A DNA stretch of 64,000 nucleotides from Bathymodiolus brooksi (taxonomy: Eukaryota > Mollusca > Bivalvia > Mytilida > Modiolidae). The notes beneath the pieces are model-generated. The model searched no databases. It was not told the DNA's origin and saw only the letters and a program-made list of their open reading frames with translations. A program made the position numbers and the translations under genes. This document shows positions 45,791 through 57,330 of the stretch, piece by piece; position 1 is the first letter of the stretch, and the number at the start of each line of letters is the position of its first letter. The stretch lies in assembly GCA_963680875.1 (NCBI GenBank), contig OY804582.1, forward strand, positions 50,114,646 to 50,178,645. The letters run 5' to 3'.

Positions 45791-47282
45791 GAAATATTTC
45801 TTAAATAAGACACGTCTGTTACAATTTTAAAAGCTCACGGAGATGATTTTTTTTAATTGATTGCTGGAATTTTCATCATATTGATTACCTATTAATTTCG
45901 CGACCATTTCATCTTGATGTAATAAGCAATGATTTTACTTATTTGCAGTTGTCATTCCTTGTTCTACACAAACCGCTAATAGGGTAGAATATCAGTATTA
46001 TGTAGGTTACCTACAACTGACGACAGTTATCAAATCAATTTCCAAAAGTTAGTCAACATGCGGCCGAAAACATGGGAATTATTTCATGACATTATTTACA
46101 ACCCTATTTTCAAATACCGTTTAAAAAGCTGATCTACCGGTGTGAGATTTCCTTAATTAATTGGCAAGGCAAATATACATTCAAGTGCCGACATGCCTTT
46201 TTCTTGAATCTTGTTGTGATTATACATGGATCTATTGTATGGGAGTAAGGGTTTTTTCTATCGTTTTAATGTTCTTTGATTTAGCTTTGTAATAAATGCC
46301 AACAATTTACATTGAATAATAAGTGTAATTAAGTCGATTTAAAAAGTCAACTGCGAATGTTGTTGAAGATGAATATATAGACAAATACCCCGAGTTGTAA
46401 ATCTCTTTCTGATGTGGTCCGTGTTCCTCATCATTATTGTATTCTGTGTTGTGTGTCATCGTTCTAGGACTTGAGCCCAATATGGCTCATGTTTCTAAGT
46501 TTTCCACTCTTAGCTGCACCTTCTCTTTTCTCTAACGTTTTCTGACCGATATTTTCCAGATTGATGACACTTTGAACCTGTACAATTATAAAAACATAGT
46601 CGTCAAAGTCGATATGTGGTTGATTTTAGTAATTTGCACTTCTTCTAAATGAATATATAATAAAAGTGAATCACATCTTTTCACCACCATCCTGTATAGA
46701 TATATGAAATGACACAGGCATGATGTCAGTGAATTGTCCATATATAGGCATCTTCGAAGAATAGTATATATCGGATTTTATGAAGTCAACGAATGACATA
46801 AAATTAGAAACTACTTTATTACCTTACGATTCATTTAGGTGTTCAGATTTAATGATATTATGTTCTCCTTGGTATTATTCATTAAAATGATTTATCTTAT
46901 TATCAAATTGGACAATATACGTCAAATACCTTTGATCATGTATGCATACAACTCAAACGATTTGCAAATAATTTAAAAACAAATTAGCTTCCTCGTGTTG
47001 AAAAAGTATTTACATATTATCTGGGTATATGTATGAGTTTAGCACTAGGTTCAACTGCAGGTTGTATTTGTAGATTAGCCATGTTTATGTTTTCGTCTCT
47101 ACAATGTTTGATATGTACAGATGGTTTACCACCTGTTTAGCTAATGTTGGTGTTTTTTGTTGCTTATTACATGCTACAATATAAATGTATCCAGTAAGTT
47201 TACAAATATATGTTGAGAATTACACCTAATATAAAACAGTATGAATAAAGACACAGATTAAATGGTCTAGAAATGTTACACA
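45791..47282. other. No gene seen
   Basis: AT-rich. The stretch at about 46690-46800 (TATATGAAATGACA.AGG) resembles 51850-51950, another sign of duplication in this region. Confidence 0.4.
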
Positions 47283-47392
47283 ATATCGTTTTTTTTGTTT
47301 TTTGTGTTTTTGTTTTTGTTTTTGTTTGTTTATTTGTTTTGTTTTAGTTTTTGTTTTTGTTTGTTTTTATTATTTGTATATTTTTTTGTTTG
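47283..47392. repeat. (GTTTTT)n low-complexity tract
   Basis: T-rich, with frequent single G bases in an irregular hexamer pattern. Likely a degenerate microsatellite. Confidence 0.85.
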
Positions 47393-48221
47393 GGAGGTGA
47401 GTGTAGGTTTCCATATTACCTGTATAAATGATGATACCAGTCGAATTAGAGAGCAACATAGCAATATCTAGTTTGAATATTCACGTGTAATATGTGAAAT
47501 ACACAGATGTTGGTTACGCATGTTTGTACACAACTCGTTTATCATTTCATCAACACTTTTAAATTTATCGGTATAATGCTTTTTCCAGTGGCAAACAAAT
47601 CGTTTAAATTATTTCCATATTATCAATACAATGTAATATTTCCATTATTTGACGACCCATGTATCAACCATGCAATATTGTTTTATTCAATATTGATCAA
47701 TTGATTATGTTAATGTTATTTTACCCGTAATGTACCCGTGTATATGATGACATAATTATAACTATATCATACTTAATTTTGATGCTGGTTTGAGTTTCCA
47801 TGTGCTATGCATGCAATACACCGAGGTCATAGTTCTGTTTGATTACATATATGTGCACAACATTTCACAATCGTATTAATTTATAAAATGTGAGGTATTC
47901 TAATACATGTAATACACAGGGGTTACCGATGTCATAGTTCTGTTTTATGTATGTGTACATTAAATTTCACTAGCACATTTATATTGATGTAATGCAGTAT
48001 ATGAGTAACACATATATGTAATTTACTGTAGTAAGATCATTTCAATCATTTTTATTTCACATACACTGTATAATGTTTCCATTGTATAGACCATCAATAC
48101 ACTGTATAATGTTTCCATTGTATAGACCATCAATACAAAACAGTTCAATTTTATTGTATTGTAGGTTTATTTATGACAGTTTTAATCTATAGCTAATTAT
48201 TTACTTTTATTTCTTTTTCAG

Positions 48222-48227
48222 TAGATT
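48222..48227 (+). CDS. Candidate 6-nt microexon (copy 2)
   Basis: TAGATT between TTATTTCTTTTTCAG (AG 48220-48221) and GTAAGTATT (48228). The flanking signals are conserved with the 28924 site, while four of the six exon bases differ. In phase 2 it would add Asp-Arg and a split codon. Mutually exclusive use with copy 1 is conceivable, and so is that neither is used. Confidence 0.22.
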
Positions 48228-49275
48228 GTAAGTATTATGTTCATCATAGTTACTTTTTATTTAATTATATAAATTTTATAATCACCTGTAAGGTAAGTAC
48301 TTGTGTATCTAATCTGTCCATTCATTTAACTATATTGATATATTATATTACTTTACATCTGTTGTTTCACAGTACCTTGCATTATATTACAGACTTATAT
48401 ATTTCTTATGTCAATCTTACATCTAAAACAACCGACACCACATAATAATGTTTTACATGAAACCCATGAATACACTACTAGGACCATTGTAATTGTCATT
48501 AGACGTTAGATATATCAATCGATCAATCAATCGATACAACTATCGGTAAACTATGTAGCTTTTATTCCGTACATGTATCGGTCAAACTTGTACTGTTCTG
48601 TGGTGTATATAAGGATTTAAACTTCTAATATAATAATACGAACAATGCTGACTACGGGCAAAGACCATACAAATGCACCTCTTCAATATCTACGTTAAAA
48701 CTTTGCTGAATTTCAATTCTTTACGAGCAGTAAATGTGATTGTATTACAAAATATCAGTAATAACACATTCACATTATTTCCTTGTCACATTGTATTTTT
48801 GTCAGTCCATGTGGTGATCCATAAATCAGTAGACAGCTTCCATTTGTATGCAACTAAAATAACATAATTTAATGTGGTACCGTTTCATACACAGCTCCAT
48901 ATACTTGAATAACGGCAAAACATACAACACAGTTTACAGATTTATAAAACTATTAAAAAAAAATGTAATATTTGAAAATGCGGATCTCATACATTATCGT
49001 ACATTTATTTAAATATGAGAAACATGATTAAACATATATTCAAACTACCGATCCATTGAAAAAGATATACTCAATAAATTTCCCAAAAGTTGCCGATCAA
49101 CAAATATTAAAAAAATAATAATAATCTAAATACCCTTTTGTATCTGGATTGAATCTCTCCTGGCTTGGTCCTCAGTGTTGTATTCAACCACGAAACTGAA
49201 AGAGTCGATTGATAGTTATTATTAATTCATTTATTAACGATAATTAGGAAAGTTCAATCAACCAATATCAGACTA

Positions 49276-49494
49276 TATTATTAATTGATAATTATACGGT
49301 CATTTGATTTGTTCAATGCCCATCACGTGATGTTCTGTATTTTGCCAGGTTGACTTTTGCGGATTGCACGGCAAGGATTTGATTTGTTCAATGCCCATCA
49401 GGTGGTGTTCTGTATTTTGGCAGGTAGACTTTAGCGGATTGCACGGCAAAGATTTATAAATCAAAATACCGTAAAATTATCAATTAATAATATA
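49276..49494. mobile_element. MITE with TIRs, TA target site and internal tandem duplication
   Basis: Terminal inverted repeats of about 32 nt (ATTATTAATTGATAATTATACGGT at left, its complement at 49465-49492) are flanked by TATA on both sides, compatible with TA-directed insertion by a Tc1/mariner-type transposase. The interior is a direct duplication of about 74 bp (GATTTGTTCAATGCCCATCA at 49305 and again at about 49379). Related hairpin sequence follows at 49500-49555. Confidence 0.65.
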
Positions 49495-49499
49495 AAATA

Positions 49500-49555
49500 T
49501 ACAGCCTTTCTATTCAGTCGATATAAACTTATATCGACTTCATGGAAAGGCTGTA
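49500..49555. repeat. Short inverted repeat
   Basis: ACAGCCTTTC(TATTC)AGTCGATATA pairs with TATATCGACT(TCAT)GGAAAGGCTGT around a three-base loop. It begins immediately next to the MITE right end and could be a separate foldback or a remnant of the target. Confidence 0.7.
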
Positions 49556-50324
49556 TTTGTATAGTATAGTACCTTTATATACATATCAGAAACACGATTA
49601 AAACTAAATTCAATCTACCGAACAACTTAAATAGACTTACATAATTAACTTTCTAAGAAGTAGCTGATCAACAAATATCCATATCAATAGATTTTAGATT
49701 TTAATACATGTTTGTATCCTGATTGACAGCCTCTAGGTAATATCACTCGCTCAAATCGACCATTGTATCCGGACCAAACTCTCTACTGATTTTGTTCTCA
49801 GTGTTGTATTCACTCATGAGAATGAGAATGAGTAGATCAATTATAAGCATTAATTAATATATTGACGATAACTATGGAAGTCCAAATGAAGCAAGCGAAT
49901 AACTCTTATGGTAATAGGCTTTCTCAAAAGTAGACCTCACTTAACTGAGGACATCCATTAGCATTAATAAAAATATAACATTGGAAGGGTTGTTTAAACA
50001 ATCTTCACCAGGCACGCTTGAATATTAGAGAATAATTCAAATCTTTGCGAATAAGCACACTAAATAGCTTAAAACAAGTTAGCCAAACTCTACTAATGTC
50101 ATCTATGTCTGAGGAAGGTGAACCTTAGTATTAACAACCAATACAATACCTACTAACTGTATATTGTAATACTACTTACATCATATCAATAATAGTCATC
50201 AACAAGTATAATTCGTAATATTATCTAGATGAAACATATAGGCTTATGACCACTTCTAAAGGCTTTTGGGCACAAATTGAATGATTTGTTCAATAAAAAA
50301 CTATTTTTGTTAAAGAAATACTAT

Positions 50325-51070
50325 ATACATGTCCATTCTTGATTGCTCCTTCATTTGGTTCCTATCATGGTTTCCGTGATAGCGGAATGCTGCTAATAGG
50401 CAAACTACTGAAACAAGGGTTCTCTGTGGCTTAGTCATCACTGTATCTATGTCACAAATGACCACAGAAATGTTCAGTATGTCGTTCCAGAGCATTTAAA
50501 TTCGTCCGTTTATTTCCGTGTTGTGATGTCCGCTACGATTTCCACGAAAAATCGATGTTCGATTCGGGTTATGTTTTATTTATTTCATTTGTATTTATTT
50601 TCGCATACTGGTATCCATCACGATTTCATGTGGTGCAGGATCTGCTAACCTTTCCGGAGCACCCCTGCTTAAAAGTGGGGTGCATGTTGATTGGTCATTA
50701 GTTTTCTGTATAATGTTTTATGGATCTTTATTTGTCATGTTGTGATTTTTACCTTTGTTCTCTCTATCCTTTGATTTACGGCTTCTGATTACCCCTTTGG
50801 TATCTTCAAACTATTATCACTTAAATGTCATGTTTTCCGTCGAAGAAAATAAACAACGTTTCAACATACAAAATAATATTCTATGATACAATCTAAGGAT
50901 TGTGGGAGATTGATATTACAATTTAAATCAAATTTAGTGGACACGACAAGTTTCTGGAATAATCAACAAAGGTAACATATTGGAAAGCCAAATAATTTAC
51001 AGGAAATGTCAGAAATTGAAAAATGCTAAGGGAAATATGAATACATTTTTGCATTGCGTTTGAAATAAAT
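50325..51070 (+). mobile_element. X retroelement, rearranged copy
   Basis: Begins with TTGATTGCTCCTTCATTTGG and CCTATCATGG, as in 59705. It has internal and 3' landmarks (CCGGAGCACCCCTGC at 50657; TTACCCCTTTGGTATCTTC near 50790) and then the AAACAACGTTTCAACATA block shared with 44020. Confidence 0.55.
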
Positions 51071-51079
51071 ACATACAAT

Positions 51080-52440
51080 ATGTTTGTTTAATTGGTGAAT
51101 GATGGTGAAACAATTGTTATGCAATACACTTGTATATGTGTATTGTATCCCTCTTCATTCATCGATATCATCATAATCAAACATTAAAGAAAAAATTAAA
51201 AACCCCGTACCAACGAACAAGGCACGCTCAGGACAAACGCTGGGAACTTGCGTTCTCATTTTCCCCTATTACTATTGGAAACGCGAAAATCATTTATTCT
51301 CTATTTTCCAATAAAACCAACAAAGTTTAATAACCTTTCTGGTATCTTCAAACTCTTCTTTTTGAAACGTTTGTTTTCGAAATCAGCGATGGGGACTGTG
51401 CATGATCAGCTTAGTGTGAATAATAATCATATGAACAGAAACAATAATCTGCTATTGTCCTTTTAAACACAGTTAAGGAGCTTAATAACCAAAACATATA
51501 AGAAATAGTACATGGAAGTCTTGTAGCAGATCTTAATATTATTTGTAAAATATACTGCGAACTAAGACTTTCATTACTCATTGTTTTAGTGTTCACTTGT
51601 TGTAATTGAGTTTTTAACCTGTTTCAAAAGTATACAACTTTAACTAGTATAATGCTAAAACATGTCAGATATATGAAACTAATATGCGTCATTGGCAATA
51701 GTGTTCCTTGGAAACATTACAGGCAGACGACATTATATGAAGTTCAAAGTCGAAAGACAGTTTTTGTTAGTAGATATCGTATGAATTATGAATATGTAAG
51801 GAAGCAAATCTAACATTGTAATGATTGTTTATTATGACGGTCGTGCATAAATATATGAAATGACAGAGGAATGAAGTCCACATTTTCTCTAACTCTACGC
51901 ATGTTCGACGGAAACTATGCCTATTTATATTCTGTATACATACAATGAATACACCAATCAGCTTTGATCAAGTAGACTTATAACCGAAACATGAAAAACA
52001 TATATATATATATAGCTGACCGGCACAGCTCCAATAATTATCTCTTTAGCATTAGACGCTAAGATCAGCTAAAACCCTTAATATATTTATTTATTAAGAT
52101 ATCAAATTAAATGAGTTTTTTTAAATGGTCAGGATTGCATAAAAATAAAAGACCAATTAAATCGCACGTAGGAATTCGGCCCGGTACTGACATGCAAACA
52201 GTATCAGAGACTTTTTCGACGACTGCAAAAGGATTGCTTTAAAGTTGCAGATAGGTAAAGACGATGACAAAAAGGAATTGGAATATCAAAAATATATTTA
52301 TCATGCTTCAAAGGGGTACCAATATTATGGCGAATCAGGTCACGGCACCAATAAACAACTATTTTGAAAAAGTGTTGTATGAAAATTTGACATTTGAGAT
52401 TCCTCCTCTGTGGTTTTTAAAAGTAGTCGAGGGATAAGAA
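51080..52440. other. No gene seen
   Basis: AT-rich, with one short X-type ending (CTTTCTGGTATCTTCAAAC near 51335). An (AT)n run sits at about 52000. The Tc1-like relic begins after this. Confidence 0.4.
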
Positions 52441-52449
52441 AAAATCGTC

Positions 52450-52845
52450 ACAAGTCCCTGTGGTTAGACTGTTCACAGAAGACTACTTGAATGCTAGGCG
52501 TCCATTGGTTGGACCAATCCTTAAAAAATGACATAGGACCGCGAGACTAGTCTGGGCTCGCACACGCAGTTGTTGGAGGCTTCACACCTGGCAACACATC
52601 ATTTTTAGTGATGAATCCCGATTTTCACTTTGCTTTAGCAATGAACGTGTAAACCGCAGGTGTGGGGAAGGTTTTACGGACCAGTGTGTGAACGAGTTTT
52701 GGAGGTGAAAGTGGTCTGGGCTGGAATTTGTCATGATGTTCACATTCAGCTCAAAATTTTTCAAGGAACATTGAATGCCGTAAAATACAGATACGATCTT
52801 CTTGGTCTTATCGTTCTGCCTTTTCTGGAACAGCACATGCATATG
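52450..52845 (+). pseudogene. Tc1-like transposase relic, N-side part
   Basis: Translated fragments in two frames: RLFTEDYLNARRPLVGPIL, then HIIFSDESRFSLCFSNERV (first catalytic Asp region intact), GEGFTDQC, VVWAGICHDV and LNAVKYRYDLL, then VLPFLEQH. It breaks at 52845 because an X element is inserted there. Confidence 0.75.
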
Positions 52846-53331
52846 AAGTATATATCAGATGATACGATATTGCAGAGCTTGTGATTCCTATAAGGATTTC
52901 ATTGATAGAGGGCTACAGCCAACCAATACGCTACTGAACCAAGGGTTCCGTTTGGTGAAGTTGAGGTCATCACTTCGAAAATGTTACGGTCGCCACCATG
53001 ACTTGGTTGACCGCTATGGAATATCTGTGTCACAAATGACCACGGATATGTCCCACTTGTCGTAATCACTTCCCGTTACTTTACCCATTCACGATTTATT
53101 ACCGGGTTTGTTACTAGATTAACACTACGTATGTCACTAATGGGGTAGGAACTGTTTACCCGTGCGGAGCACCTGAGTTCACCTCCGGTTTTAGTGGGGT
53201 TCGTGTTGCTTGATCTTTAGTTTGATATCTATGTTTTGTAGATCGTTGTTTGTCCTTTAGTACTTTTTCTGTTGTCTTTTCTTCTTCGATATACGGATTC
53301 TGATTGCCCCTTTGGTATCTTCAATCTCTTC
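52846..53331 (+). mobile_element. X retroelement 3' end inserted in the Tc1-like transposase
   Basis: 5'-truncated: it starts within the coding tail (about 52846) and includes a 69-codon frame with YCRACDSYKDFIDRGLQPTN, LRSSLRKCYGRHHDLVDRY and SVSQMTTDMSHLS, the best-preserved end of the X open frame in the window. The 3' region follows with GGAGCACCTGAGTTCACC and ends TTTGGTATCTTCAATCTC at about 53328. Tc1 coding resumes right after. Confidence 0.72.
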
Positions 53332-53670
53332 TGTGATCACGTCTCTCAACATGGCAATCCACGATGTTACGTGGCTTGTGTTTGTCAAGACTTTCTGAAC
53401 CAGAATCACACCCGTTTTCTTCTTTGGCCGACATTATCACCGGATCAGTCAACAATTGCACATTTATAGGATGAACGCAGTAAACGTGTTCACCACCCTC
53501 AAAGTCCACGGGAAACACTACATGCACTGCGTGACGCATTGTGTACGAGTGGAACCACATCACAAAATGCTTTATCCAATGATTGCTTGGTTGTATGCGT
53601 CGGAGATGCGAAGCTGTCGTTGCTGCAAGAGGTGTTCACACACATTACTGAACTCCGCAAACACCCATAC
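53332..53670 (+). pseudogene. Tc1-like transposase relic, C-side part
   Basis: Continues with VSQHGNPRCYVACVCQDFLN and LLWPTLSPDQSTIAHL, then, shifted, HPQSPRETLHALRDALC and CVGDAKLSLLQE. In the usual Tc1 pattern the second Asp lies in QHDN and the Glu in PIEHLW. Here they read QHGN and TIAHL, so both remaining catalytic residues are lost. Confidence 0.7.
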
Positions 53671-53819
53671 TGGATGACAATTTTTGTCTGTCCATGATAT
53701 GTTCTGATAATGATGTTGAAAAATGTTGTTGATATTGCCTTATTTGTTATGCTCATATAAATCTAAAGTATACGATTTTTGTCGATTTTGCTTCTCTGTG
53801 TAAAAAATAATGAGCATCA

Positions 53820-55787
53820 AACCCTTGTATCGTTTTTACCTGGTTTACCTGGGTTCTGATTTCTGTTATATGGGCTAATTAGCCCCTTGGAACCTTCTTG
53901 ATAGGTTGATTTCTACCTTTGATCGGTAGACATCTGGTGAGAATTGTATCTCCAGATTTTGCCAGTGGTTGTTTAATTGGCTTTTGAAAGTGTTGACTGT
54001 TTTTGTTTCTATTACTTGTTTTGGTAAGCTATTCCACATATCCACTAGTCTTTGTGAGAAGCTGTATTTTCTGACATTTGTTCTGCTGTTCTTTTTATAT
54101 ATCTTCTGGTTGTGACCCCTAGTTGCAGTTCGACTTATTGGAAAAATGCGCTCATGTTGTACTTTATCGATGTTATAAAGGATTTTGAAAGTTTCAACCA
54201 TGTGGTCTCTCAGTCTTCTGCATTGAAGTGATGGCAATACAAGATATTTCAGGCGTTCTGTGTAGCTCAGATGTTGTATAATTTTTACTAATGTGGTCGC
54301 TCTTCTCTGTAGATTTTCTATTTGCATAGCTTCTTTTTTATATATCACAGACCATACATTGCTCCCATATTCTAGATGTGGCCCTGCTATGCTTTTGAAT
54401 AATGTTAAAAACATTTATTTTTCCATGTAGCGGAAACTTCTTTTAATCATTCCAAGTCTCTGGCTTGCTTTTTTTTGTCTGTTGGTTGATATGTTGTTGA
54501 AATTTCAGCTTATCGTCAATTAATATTCCTATATCGTTTTCTTCCGTTACTTGATTAATTTCATGTTCTCCCATTTTATGCTTCGTGTTGGTAGCGTGAC
54601 CTAGATGTACATACTTACATTTTGACTTGTTGAATTGTAGGAGCCACTTATCTGACCAATGCACTCGGTTGTTTATATCATTCTGTAAACTATGTTGTTC
54701 TTCTTCCTTGTTTACTATTGCATACACTTTAGTGTCATCCGAGAATAAGTTTGCTATATTCTGAACTACATCAGGTAAAACATTGATGTAAATTGTAAAA
54801 AACATATGGAACCTGGAACGCTTCCTTGAGGAATCCCACTTGTCACTGTTGTCCACTCCAAGCCGGTACCATTTATAAAAACGTTTTGTTTTCTGTTTGC
54901 CAGAAAGTCTCTGATCCACCATAAAATATTTCCACATATGCCATAACTTTGTAGTTTATTGATGAGACGTTGGTGAGGTACCGTGTCGAAAGCTTTTTAG
55001 AAGTCTAAATATATAATATCCATTGCATTTCGATTGTCTAGTTGTTCTGTCCAATTATCTAGTACTTCTATTAATTGCGTTGCTCAAGATTTACCTTTTC
55101 TAAAACCATGTTGATCAGTAGTAAATAGATTATGTCTCTCCATGTGATCCAATATGCAATCTCTAATAAATTTGTCCACTGCCTTGCATACAATTGATGT
55201 TAAACTAATTGGTCGATCATTTTACACTAAGTTTTTTGGTCCTTTTTTCTGAATAGGTGTTACATTTGCTTCCTTCCAACTTTCTGGCAATTTCATCGTT
55301 TCCATGGATATATTAACATTTGTTGCCAGTGCTATGGATATATTCTTAGCAGTCTAATGTAAATATTTTGGGTGCAATTGGTCTGGCCCTGACGATTTAG
55401 TAACTTTTAGCTTCTCCAGATGTTTTTGTGCAGTTTTTGGGCTGAATTTGATCGTTGATATTTTTTCGTCGGTTGTTTGATCGAGCGTTGGAGCACTTAG
55501 ACTCTCTACTTCGACAGTGAAGACACTTTGAAAATGTGTTAATTAATTCTGCTTTAATTCTATCGTCTGTGAATATTTCTCCTTGTTCATCTATTATACA
55601 TGGACTATTCTCTTTTGTTTTAGTCTTTGATTGTATGAATTTCCAGAAAATTGTACTATCTTCCTTCATATTGATGGCAATTGAGCGTTCATATTCATAC
55701 TTTGCTTTTCTCACTAAGCGATTGGCTTCATTCCTTGCTTCTTCATGCTTCATATTACTTTTATTGATCAATCTAGTCTATTCCTTA
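53820..55787 (-). pseudogene. CR1/Jockey-like LINE ORF2, 5'-truncated
   Basis: Antisense from 55787 towards 53820. The linker has ARNEANRLVRKAKYEYERS. The RT palm carries four or more stops but recognisable blocks (SGPDQLHPKYLH, LPESWKEANVTPIQKKG, DRPISLTS, QHGFRKGKS, DTVPHQRLINKL, TSGIPQGS). After a frameshift near the GSVPGS region comes the catalytic box as LFSDDTKVYAI (FADD with Ala changed to Ser). The C-terminal part (54414-53875) has GPHLEYGSNVWSVIYKKE, RRATTLVKII, RDHMVETFKILY and RGHNQKIYKKNSR, typical of the clade. The endonuclease domain is missing. It ends at a junction with segment Y at about 55788. Confidence 0.8.
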
Positions 55788-57126
55788 TAGTACTTTTTAT
55801 TCAATTATATCAACTTTATAATCACCTCTAAGGTAAGTAATTGTGCATATAATCATTTAACTACATTGATATATTATATTACTTGACATTTGTTGCTGCA
55901 TAGTCAACTACATTACATCACTGATTTATATATTTGTATGTCAATCTTAAATCTCAGATGACCGACACAACAAAACAAATGGTTAACATGAGAGCCCTGG
56001 CGAAATAAATATATGTGTAAACAGTGCATGAATAAATAATTTAGCAATACAGGTTCAAGTGAGCCTCTAATTACCAAAGTGTGTGTTCTGAATACAGTAA
56101 TAGGACCATTGCAATTGTCATCAAACGTCAAATCCACCAATCGATCAATAAATCGATACACTTACCGGTATACTATGCGGCTTTTATTCAGTACATTAAT
56201 CGGTCTAAATTTGTACCGTTCTGTTGTGTATGTAAAGATTAAAATTTCACATATAAAATATGAACATTACCGACTAAGCAAAGACCACATGGATGCCCTT
56301 CTTTAATATCTAAGTAAATACTGTGTTGTATTTTAATTCGTCATTAGCTGTGAAGGAGAATGCATCTGAGAATATCAGTTATAACACATGTGAACTATTT
56401 TCTTGTCACATTGCATCTTTGTCAGTCCATATTGAGATATACAAATTTGTAGACAGTTTCCATTCGTATTCATCTAAAATAGTATAGTTAGTGTGATACT
56501 TACGAAATAAATCATGGAAGCCACAATTTGTTGTGAGTTTTAACATGGACTTGCGAATAACATTTACTAATATCCGCCAACCAATGTTAAAACTCAAAAC
56601 ACATTCTGGCTTCCATGATTTATTTCGATTCTGATATGTCTAAGAGTACAAATTCGGTAGTATACTTTGATTGGAAGACAGTAATTTATATTTAAGTTTG
56701 AGGAAAATGTCACACACAATATATGCTGCAAAATTTGAGCAAACGATAATTCTTCAACATGTATATTTACGACGGTAAAGTCAGTCACATGCAACGGCGC
56801 ATGTGCTAATGAGATTATACCCAATCGATAAATCGATCGTTTGTTAGCAAAACGAAAGAAGGACGTCATGTTAGAATATTACATATTCAGCTTCATATAC
56901 TTGAATAACGGTAAAGCATACAAACCAGTTTACAGATTTATCAAACTAGTAAAAACAATAATTGAAAATTCGGACATCTCGGACATTATCATATATTTAT
57001 ACACAAATAAGTAAAATTATTAGAAATAAAATAAAATTATCGATCCACTTAAATAGACTTACCCTATGAACTTACCGAAAATGTAGCCGATTAACAAATA
57101 TCACAATAAATATAGTTTAGATTGTA
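55788..57126 (+). repeat. Paralogous intronic segment Y, copy 3
   Basis: Starts at the LINE junction within the first intronic part after the microexon position (TTATTCAATTATATCAACTT, ATCACCTCTAAGGTAAGTA). The acceptor and microexon sequence are therefore not present next to it. It continues collinear with copy 2 to about 57126 but carries an insertion at about 56500-56870 that copies 2 and 4 lack. Confidence 0.65.
56503..56627. mobile_element. MITE-like inverted-repeat element
   Basis: Left arm 56503-56547 and right arm 56584-56627 are complementary: the outer 20 nt (CGAAATAAATCATGGAAGCC) perfectly, the inner 24 nt with a few mismatches (GAGTTTTAACAT core). The loop is about 36 nt. Segments at the corresponding positions in copies 2 and 4 lack it. 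Confidence 0.7.
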
Positions 57127-57330
57127 ATACCTATGCAATCAGTGCCTTTCACCATTGATGTCGTGAGTTCGAATCTCGGTCAGGACGAGGTGTACTACAT
57201 TATGTGATAAAATTTGTCAGTGACTTGGTCCTCCGGTTTCCTTCACCGATACAACTGACCGCCACGATAAAATTAAAATATTGTTGAGAGTAGCGTCAAA
57301 CACCATCAATCAAACAAACAAACAACCATA
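57127..57330 (+). repeat. tRNA-derived SINE (family 1a) between segment Y copies
   Basis: B-box-like GTGAGTTCGAATCTCGG near 57162, the AGGTGTACTACATTATGTG body, ACTGACCGCCACG and an AATATTGTTGAGAGTAGCG tail, then an (AAAC)n end. It lies exactly where copy 3 stops and copy 4 begins. Confidence 0.65.

Larger units (their letters stand above)
47785..50225 (+). repeat. Paralogous intronic segment Y, copy 2
   Basis: The left part matches copy 1 (28610-29170), including a 36-bp tandem duplication at 48061-48132 that copy 1 has only once. The right part (48420-50225) matches copies 3 and 4 (55920-57126 and 57331-58545): for example ATACTTGAATAACGG, CAGTTTACAGATTTAT, CTCACTTAACTGAGGACA and TCTTCACCAGGCACGCTTG. 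It contains a second microexon candidate and a MITE. Confidence 0.65.
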
